Part shown: positions 58,569 to 64,000 of the stretch, one piece after another | Layout of the letters: every line of letters begins with the position of its first letter | Position numbering within the stretch: the stretch's first letter is position 1 | From: Bradyrhizobium septentrionale | GTDB taxonomy: Bacteria; Pseudomonadota; Alphaproteobacteria; Rhizobiales; Xanthobacteraceae | NCBI RefSeq assembly: GCF_011516645.4 | Contig: NZ_CP088285.1 | Location: 7,768,501 to 7,832,500 of the forward strand | DNA: 64,000 nucleotides | Direction of reading: 5' to 3' | The notes under the pieces: model-generated | Seen by the model: only the letters and a program-made list of their open reading frames with translations | Databases searched by the model: none | Told to the model about the DNA's origin: nothing | Made by a program: the position numbers and the translations under genes

Positions 58569-59152
58569 GACGCCCTCGCGTCCTTGAGCACCTCAGGCTC
58601 CGCCGGCGTCACGTCCTGCGACGGTGCCGGCTCGGGCTTCACCTCGCTGGTGATCGCAAGCGGCTCAGTTGTGGCAGCGTGCGTCTCGGCCTCGACGAAA
58701 GTCTCCGGCGTCGGCGCTGCGGGTGTTGTTGGCGTGACCAGTGCGTCGCTTGACGTCACCTGTGCGTCACTTGACGTCACCTGTGCGTCACTTGACGTCA
58801 CCGGTGCGTCGCTCGACGTCACCGGCGCGTCAATCGCGGAGGCGACCTGCGCATCGACGGGCTTGTCGATCTGCAGCGCGTCGCTGACGTCCTTCTGCAG
58901 CGAGGTCATGATGTTGCCGCTGGTGATGCCGGTTGCGGCTTCCTTGACCTCGTCAAAGCTCTTCTTGATGTCGGCCATCTCGGCCTCGCGCATGGCTTCC
59001 TGGAACTGGCCCTGGAATTCGGAGGCCATCTTGCGGGCCTTGCCCATCCATTGCCCGACCATGCGCAGCACGCCCGGCAGTTCTTTCGGGCCGATGGCAA
59101 TCAGCGCGACGACCGCGATGACGACCAGTTCACTCCACCCGATATCGAACAT
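58565..59152 (-). CDS. tatB: Twin-arginine translocase subunit TatB
   Basis: A 195-residue protein with one N-terminal membrane helix ([20 protein letters not shown]) and the [19 protein letters not shown] amphipathic part typical of TatB. Residues about 118-150 are a tandem heptad [35 protein letters not shown] coded by 21-base repeats. The tail is Pro/Glu/Thr-rich and unstructured. Works with TatA and TatC. Confidence 0.95.
   Translation of the reverse strand: MFDIGWSELVVIAVVALIAIGPKELPGVLRMVGQWMGKARKMASEFQGQFQEAMREAEMADIKKSFDEVKEAATGITSGNIMTSLQKDVSDALQIDKPVDAQVASAIDAPVTSSDAPVTSSDAQVTSSDAQVTSSDALVTPTTPAAPTPETFVEAETHAATTEPLAITSEVKPEPAPSQDVTPAEPEVLKDARAS
58740..58823. repeat. Four 21-base tandem repeats inside tatB
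   Basis: Units of the form TGTGCGTCACTTGACGTCACC repeat with 21-base spacing; the two central copies (58761-58781, 58782-58802) are identical and the outer ones differ at one to three positions. Each codes one TSSDA-V heptad of the TatB tail. Confidence 0.9.
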
Positions 59153-59313
59153 GAATTCTTCCGCCCAAGCGCGCCGCGATCGGCCCCATCGGTCCTAACA
59201 GGGATTTGGGGCCGCCGGCGCCTTTTCTCAATCGGCGTCAATAGCGCTTCCGAGCGACGGCGTCACCGTTTCGCGCAAAGATAAACGTCGAAATATGTGT
59301 CAGTACAGGCGCG

Positions 59314-59547
59314 TCAGACGGCTTTGCTGCCGACATCCTGGCGCGCGGCTGACGGCGCCGCATTGTGATCGATCGACTTGGTGGGCTCGGTCTTCTCGGC
59401 GACCTTGTCGTCGTCCTGCATGCCCTTCTTGAAGGCCTTGATGCCTTGGGCGACGTCACCCATCAGGTCCGAAATCTTGCCGCGCCCGAACAGCAGCAGG
59501 ACCACTGCGATCACGACGATCCAGTGCCAAATGCTGAGTGAACCCAT
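59314..59547 (-). CDS. tatA: Twin-arginine translocase subunit TatA
   Basis: A 77-residue protein with a single helix, [20 protein letters not shown], the [20 protein letters not shown] amphipathic helix with conserved Phe-Gly, and an acidic, flexible tail ([11 protein letters not shown]). TatA forms the translocation pore. First gene of tatA-tatB-tatC; tatB follows after about 160 bases. Confidence 0.96.
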   Translation of the reverse strand: MGSLSIWHWIVVIAVVLLLFGRGKISDLMGDVAQGIKAFKKGMQDDDKVAEKTEPTKSIDHNAAPSAARQDVGSKAV

Positions 59548-59695
59548 CCTGCAACCCTCCAGAAATGGCCGGCGGGCCGGCCTGAGCTTTGCCGGAAGGT
59601 AGGCCCGCGGGGTGTCAAAAACAAGGACCTCGGCCGCGGCAAATCGCTGTCGCGGCTACGTAATATTGCTAGCCTTAACCGGGAATATTTGGCCG

Positions 59696-60583
59696 CTATT
59701 CGCCCCTGTCCTCGGGGTCGGCCTCGCCGCGCTCGTCGCCGTGGGAATCCGGTTCGTTGGCGTCAGCTTCGGCCGCTTCCGATTCGTCGGCAACGTCCGC
59801 TTTGATCTCGATTTCGGCCTCGGCTGTCATTTCAGCCTCAGCCGACGCTTCGGTTGCAGTCTTCGGTTCCTCGGCCTCCGGCTCGACGGCCGGCGCCAGC
59901 AGCAGCTCCAGCGTGTCGCCCGGCTCGAGCGGCTCCTCGTCTTCCCGCAGCGTCGCGTCGTCCGAGGGCGACGGAACGGAGAAGCCGGTCGGCAGGCGCG
60001 AGTCGAGCAGACCGGTGCCCTTCAGCTCCTCGAGCCCCGGCAGATCGCCGAGCGCTTCCAGGCTGAACTGCGACAGGAATCCGTCCGTGGTTCCAAAGGT
60101 CAGCGGACGGCCCGGCGTCTTGCGGCGGCCGCGCGGGCGGATCCAGCCGGTCTCCAGCAGCACGTCGATGGTTCCCTTCGACGTCACCACGCCGCGAATC
60201 TCTTCGATCTCGGCGCGGGTCACCGGCTGGTGATAGGCGACGATTGCCAGCACCTCGATCGCTGCACGCGACAGCTTGCGGGTCTCGGTGCTCTCGCGCG
60301 TCATCAGCCACGACAGATCGCCGGCGGTCCGGAACGTCCACTTGTTGGCGACACGAACCAGATTGACGCCGCGCGGTGCATATTCCGCCTGCAACTGCGC
60401 GAGCGCCACCTTGATATCGACGCCGTCGGGCATCCGCTTTGCGAGCGTCGCCTGATCGATCGGCTCGGCCGATGCAAACAACAGGGCTTCCAGGAGCCGC
60501 AGTTCCTCAGGACGCGCCACCGGATCCATAGGAGAAACCTCCTCCTCGGGCTCTTCTCTGCGCACTTCCGCCAAGCTTGCCAT
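59696..60583 (-). CDS. scpB: Segregation and condensation protein B
   Basis: A 295-residue protein with two winged helices (residues about 25-190: LRLLEALLFASAEPIDQATL, LAIVAYHQPVTRAEIEEIRG, GRRKTPGRPLTFGTTDGFLS) and a long acidic tail rich in Glu/Ala (EAEMTAEAEIEIKADVADES). Dimeric ScpB binds the ScpA kleisin in the SMC complex. ATG at 60583 follows AAGGAG; a TTG 10 codons upstream is an alternative. It starts 22 bases after the scpA stop. Confidence 0.93.
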   Translation of the reverse strand: MASLAEVRREEPEEEVSPMDPVARPEELRLLEALLFASAEPIDQATLAKRMPDGVDIKVALAQLQAEYAPRGVNLVRVANKWTFRTAGDLSWLMTRESTETRKLSRAAIEVLAIVAYHQPVTRAEIEEIRGVVTSKGTIDVLLETGWIRPRGRRKTPGRPLTFGTTDGFLSQFSLEALGDLPGLEELKGTGLLDSRLPTGFSVPSPSDDATLREDEEPLEPGDTLELLLAPAVEPEAEEPKTATEASAEAEMTAEAEIEIKADVADESEAAEADANEPDSHGDERGEADPEDRGE

Positions 60584-60605
60584 GGGCCTGCTCTCCTTCT
60601 TCCAC

Positions 60606-61427
60606 TTACTCAACCGACAGGTCCGGCGCCGCCATTGCGGCTTGCGCTGGACGCTTTCGGAAATAGATCGGCGCGAACGCCTGTTTCTGGTTGATCTCCA
60701 TCTCGCCCTCGCGAACCAACTCGAGGGCGGCAGCGAAGCTCGATGCGAACACCGTCGCTCTCTGCTTGGGATCGGCGACGTAATTCATCAGGTACTCGTC
60801 GAGGCAGCTCCAGTCCTCAGCGAGGCCGACCAGCCGTTCCAGCGAGGCGCGCGCTTCGGAAAGCGACCACACCGTGCGCTTGGCCAGATGCACCGAGGTC
60901 AGCACGCGCGAGGCGCGCTGCGTCGCATAGGCCGACAGCAGGTCGTAGAGCGTCGCGGTGAACTTCGGATGCTTGATCTCCGCGATCGATTCCGGATTGC
61001 CGCGCGGAAAGATATCGCGCTGGAACTGCGGCCGGTTCATCAGCCGGTTCGCCGCCTCGCGGATCGCCTCCAGCCGGCGCAGCCGGTTGGCCAGCGCGGT
61101 CGCCATTTCCTCGGCGCTCGGCCCCTCCGCGCTCGGCGGTTCGGGCAGCAACAGCCGCGACTTCAGGAACGCAAGCCAGGCCGCCATCACCAGATAATCG
61201 GCTGCGAGCTCGAGGCGGATCTTGCGCGCCGCCTCGATGAACGAAAGGTACTGGTCGGCAAGCGCAAGGATCGAAATCTTCGACAAATCGACCTTCTGCT
61301 GCCGCGCCAGCGTCAGCAACAGGTCGAGCGGGCCCTCATAGCCCTCGACATCGACCACCAGCGCCGGTTCGCCCTCGGCGAGGTCAGCCGGCCGCCCGGT
61401 CTCAAACGATAGAATTTCAGCGGTCAT
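60606..61427 (-). CDS. scpA: Segregation and condensation protein A (kleisin)
   Basis: A 273-residue kleisin: VDVEGYEGPLDLLLTLARQQ, KVDLSKISILALADQYLSFI, AADYLVMAAWLAFLKSRLLL and a C-terminal winged helix at VFASSFAAALELVREGEME. Bridges the SMC dimer heads with ScpB for chromosome segregation. The ATG overlaps the nagZ stop by 4 bases. Confidence 0.96.
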   Translation of the reverse strand: MTAEILSFETGRPADLAEGEPALVVDVEGYEGPLDLLLTLARQQKVDLSKISILALADQYLSFIEAARKIRLELAADYLVMAAWLAFLKSRLLLPEPPSAEGPSAEEMATALANRLRRLEAIREAANRLMNRPQFQRDIFPRGNPESIAEIKHPKFTATLYDLLSAYATQRASRVLTSVHLAKRTVWSLSEARASLERLVGLAEDWSCLDEYLMNYVADPKQRATVFASSFAAALELVREGEMEINQKQAFAPIYFRKRPAQAAMAAPDLSVE

Positions 61428-62446
61428 GCCGTCCCTACCCGATCCAACAATGCATCCAGTTCAGCCCGTGCCGCCTGCCGGTCGAGCGGCTGAGGCTGCT
61501 TCCGCGCCGCGAGCGTCGCCTTGGCGCGCTCAAGCGCCTTGCCGGTCAGTTCCGGCGTCTCCCGTGCCACTTCGCGCATCTCGTCGATGTTGCCGTTGCA
61601 GTGCAGAACCACGTCGCAACCGGCGCTGACGATGGCGCGGGTCCGCTCGGCAATTGATCCGGCCAGCGCATTCATCGACACGTCATCACTCATCAACAAA
61701 CCTTGGAACCCGATCAGGCCGCGAATCACCTGTTCGATGATTGTCGCAGAAGTCGTCGCCGGATGGGCGGGGTCCAGCGCGCTAAACACAACATGTGCAG
61801 TCATGGCCATCGGCAGGTCCGCAAGCGGCTGGAACGCGGCAAAATCGCTCCGTTCCAGCTCACCTTGGGCGGTATCGACCGTCGGAAGCCGGAAATGGCT
61901 GTCCGCCGTGGCCCGGCCATGGCCGGGGATATGCTTGAGAACCGGCAGCACACCACCCTGTTCCAGCCCCTCCGTGACGGCACGCGCGATGGCCGCAACC
62001 TTGCCGGGCTCGGTTCCATAGGCCCGGTTGCCAATCACCGCGTCCGCCCCGGCGACGGGAACATCGGCCAAAGGCAGGCAATCGACGGTGATTCCGAGGT
62101 CGATCAGGTCGGCTGCGATCAGCCGTGAGCTGAGCCTGGCCGCCGCGAGGCCGAGCTTCGGCTCGATGTCGTAGAGGGCCGAGAAACTCGCGCCGGGCGG
62201 ATAGACCGGCCAATGTGGCGGGCCGAGCCGCTGCACCCGGCCGCCTTCCTGGTCGATCAGGACCGGAGCATCGGCCTCGCCGGCCGCGGACCTGAGTTCC
62301 CCAACAAGAGCCGCCACTTGGGCAGGACTCTCGATATTGCGCTTGAACAGGATGAAGCCCCATGGCCGCTCGGCGCGAATGAATTCGCGTTCAGCGTCAT
62401 TGAGGGTCAACCCGGATACGCCGGTGATGAATGCGCGGTTCGTCAT
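61424..62446 (-). CDS. nagZ: Beta-N-acetylhexosaminidase
   Basis: A 340-residue GH3 enzyme that removes GlcNAc from anhydro-muropeptides in the cytoplasm, a step in cell-wall recycling. KHIPGHGRATADSHFRLP is the NagZ loop with the catalytic His and its Asp; the nucleophile Asp is in LLMSDDVSMNAL. DQEGGRVQRLGPPHWPVYPP marks the substrate site. No signal peptide. Overlaps scpA by 4 bases. Confidence 0.95.
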   Translation of the reverse strand: MTNRAFITGVSGLTLNDAEREFIRAERPWGFILFKRNIESPAQVAALVGELRSAAGEADAPVLIDQEGGRVQRLGPPHWPVYPPGASFSALYDIEPKLGLAAARLSSRLIAADLIDLGITVDCLPLADVPVAGADAVIGNRAYGTEPGKVAAIARAVTEGLEQGGVLPVLKHIPGHGRATADSHFRLPTVDTAQGELERSDFAAFQPLADLPMAMTAHVVFSALDPAHPATTSATIIEQVIRGLIGFQGLLMSDDVSMNALAGSIAERTRAIVSAGCDVVLHCNGNIDEMREVARETPELTGKALERAKATLAARKQPQPLDRQAARAELDALLDRVGTA

Positions 62447-62492
62447 TCGGCCGATTAGGCCGTATGTAGCTCACGGGTCAAGGAAACCGCCT

Positions 62493-63977
62493 TTAATTTC
62501 TTTGGATGAGGCACTGCGGCCCACCGGCCGACATCAGGCTCTTGCACACTTGGCTCGCCTCCTCCGAGGAGGCAAACGGGCCGGCGAAGGCACGGTAATA
62601 GACGCCCTTCTCGCCGAGATCGACGCGTTTCACCACCAAAGGCTGCGAACCGAGCACGCTGCGATATTTGCCCTGCAGCGTCCGGTATGACGACTGCGCG
62701 TCGGCCTCGTTCTTCTGCGACGACACCTGAACCAGATATCCACCACCACCGCCGACCGAGGCCGTCGAGGTCGATGCCACCCGGGTCGGAGGCGCGGCCG
62801 GAGCCGCCTCAGCCTGACCAGGGGCCAGCGACATCGGCGCATTCACGCTGGCATTGGCCGCAGCCGGGTTGCCGCGTGACACCGGAGGCTTCGCAGCCGC
62901 CGCAGGCTTGGCCGGCACGGCCGACGTGGCCTGCGTGCCATCAGGTCCATCGCCCTTGACCGCGAGCGTGCGGACCTTGCGCGGCTCGTTGTTTGGCAAG
63001 GTCCCGTTTGCATTGACCGGGGCCGGCGCGGGCTGCGTCGTCTGCACGCTCGCCGCCGGCGGCGGATTCGCATTGGCGTTGAGCGGCGGAAACACGACGC
63101 GCGGTCCGGCGGTCTTCGAGTTGACGTCGACAGGGGTTTCTTCGCGCGAGACGATCTTCTCGGTGCCGTCCCCCGTTGCCATGCGGTCCGGCGTCTTGGC
63201 CGGGGCATCGGCCTGGGCCGGGATCACCTTGGTCGGCGTGTTGTCTGCCTTGATGATCGGCGGCTCACCGCTGCGGGGCGAGCCGACATAGTTGCGATAG
63301 CCGAGCGCAGCGCCGGTGCCGACCACCGCAAGCGCCACCACCGCTGCGACCGTGATCAGGCCGCTGCGCCGCTTGCGCGGCTCCGGTTCTTCCTCGTAGC
63401 CCTCATAGGCATAGGGGTCGTCCGGATAGGCCGGATCGCGCTGAAGATCCTGTTGGCCGGCTTCCAGTTCGCCGTAGAGCGCGTCGTCATAGCGCGACGG
63501 ATCGCCATTCTGACCGCCGCCCTGATAGTGCGGCTCCTCGTCAAATGTCTCGGGCTGCCGGGGGGTCTCGACCGGCCGATACTGCGCCACCGGCGCAGGC
63601 GCCGGCTGCGTCTGCTGCGCTGCATAGCGGTGCAACGGATGGACCGGCTTCGGCTGGTCGTCCTGCTCAGGCTCGTCGTACTCGGTGTGCTGCACGGGTG
63701 CCGGCTGCACAGGGGGCGGAACAACAGCCTCCTGCCTCGCGCGCTGCATCCAGGGCGGCGGGCCTGCGGGCGGCGCATCCTCGTCGTCCGCCTGCGGCTG
63801 ATATTGCTGTGGTCGCACGTTGGCGCGCGACTGCAGCGGATGCGGTGGCGGCGGCTTGTTGGCGCTGCCGAACGGATCCGTCTGGCCGATCAGCCGGGCC
63901 AGTTCAGCGAGCGGATCGGCCTCGGCCCTCTGGGCCGTGTCGGCGGAAAAATTTCGGTCCTGATATCGATCAGCCAT
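62493..63977 (-). CDS. SPOR-domain protein with a single transmembrane helix
   Basis: A 494-residue bitopic protein. Residues 1-204 are cytoplasmic, Pro/Gln-rich and acidic; 205-226 are the membrane helix SGLITVAAVVALAVVGTGAA; 227-412 form a Pro/Ala-rich periplasmic stretch; the SPOR domain occupies about 415-494 (GYLVQVSSQKNEADAQSSYR ... GVYYRAFAGPFASSEEASQV). SPOR binds denuded septal glycan. Precedes nagZ-scpA-scpB on the same strand. Probably a cell-division protein like FtsN/DamX. Confidence 0.93.
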   Translation of the reverse strand: MADRYQDRNFSADTAQRAEADPLAELARLIGQTDPFGSANKPPPPHPLQSRANVRPQQYQPQADDEDAPPAGPPPWMQRARQEAVVPPPVQPAPVQHTEYDEPEQDDQPKPVHPLHRYAAQQTQPAPAPVAQYRPVETPRQPETFDEEPHYQGGGQNGDPSRYDDALYGELEAGQQDLQRDPAYPDDPYAYEGYEEEPEPRKRRSGLITVAAVVALAVVGTGAALGYRNYVGSPRSGEPPIIKADNTPTKVIPAQADAPAKTPDRMATGDGTEKIVSREETPVDVNSKTAGPRVVFPPLNANANPPPAASVQTTQPAPAPVNANGTLPNNEPRKVRTLAVKGDGPDGTQATSAVPAKPAAAAKPPVSRGNPAAANASVNAPMSLAPGQAEAAPAAPPTRVASTSTASVGGGGGYLVQVSSQKNEADAQSSYRTLQGKYRSVLGSQPLVVKRVDLGEKGVYYRAFAGPFASSEEASQVCKSLMSAGGPQCLIQRN

Positions 63978-64000
63978 TGTGATGATGCATCCCCTCCGGG

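Noticed and set aside
58740..58823. Short regular repeats as a possible CRISPR array
   Set aside because: Units are contiguous 21-base tandem repeats within the tatB coding frame, without spacers.

Overview
The window is alphaproteobacterial chromosomal DNA. High GC, many very close homologies to rhizobial gene layouts, Omp25/RopB-like porins, RIME-like intergenic elements and several short rhizobial proteins all point to Bradyrhizobium or a near relative. This assignment rests on remembered family and synteny knowledge, not on a database search. No rRNA, tRNA or CRISPR array was recognised.

Layout. 1-5113: a ribose-type sugar ABC importer (binding protein, fused ATPase, permease cut by the window edge) divergent from a ROK regulator, followed by a short-chain dehydrogenase; this looks like a carbohydrate-use locus. 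5178-8315: a leftward housekeeping block with queA, two cyclophilins around a TonB-C-like secreted protein, and coaD. 8584-10939: a small secreted protein and the potassium transporter kup. 11326-12430: an IS110-family insertion sequence with a structured 5' leader that may encode its bridge RNA. 12529-15246: an APH-fold kinase, a transglutaminase-like protein and small unknown genes. 15403-24902: gyrA, a DUF2306-type membrane protein, ssb, two outer-membrane beta-barrels (the second frameshifted) and uvrA.

24913-33000 is accessory: a barstar-like gene, a PRC-barrel protein, a YVTN propeller/SRPBCC pair, an RTX protein, a COG3910-like ATPase, small secreted or membrane proteins, an IS630 element with a frameshifted transposase, then about 1 kb of dispersed and highly structured repeats. 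33049-42552 mixes metabolism and envelope genes: tandem PCC-domain protein plus acyl-CoA synthetase, SPW-repeat, TPR, GNAT, a Tat-type FAH-fold protein, DUF3597, DUF2189, an MltB-like transglycosylase and a 50-residue DUF1127 protein.

42765-63977 is dominated by conserved alphaproteobacterial core genes: trmFO, a kinase fused to an AMP-binding-C-like domain, then the block NDUFAF6-like / NDUFAF3-like / secF / secD / yajC, a DUF815 ATPase, nlpD / pcm / surE, serS, tatC / tatB / tatA, scpB / scpA / nagZ and a SPOR-domain protein. Together these serve protein export (SecDF-YajC, TatABC), chromosome segregation (ScpAB), cell-wall recycling and division (NagZ, NlpD, SPOR) and protein or nucleotide repair (Pcm, SurE).

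The most unusual items are the IS110 leader RNA candidate, the structured repeat at 32321-32700, the kinase/ANL-C fusion, the 'shifty stop' in the second porin, the IS630 A8 slippage site, a 41-residue membrane protein just outside the IS630 element, and the Tat-signal FAH protein.
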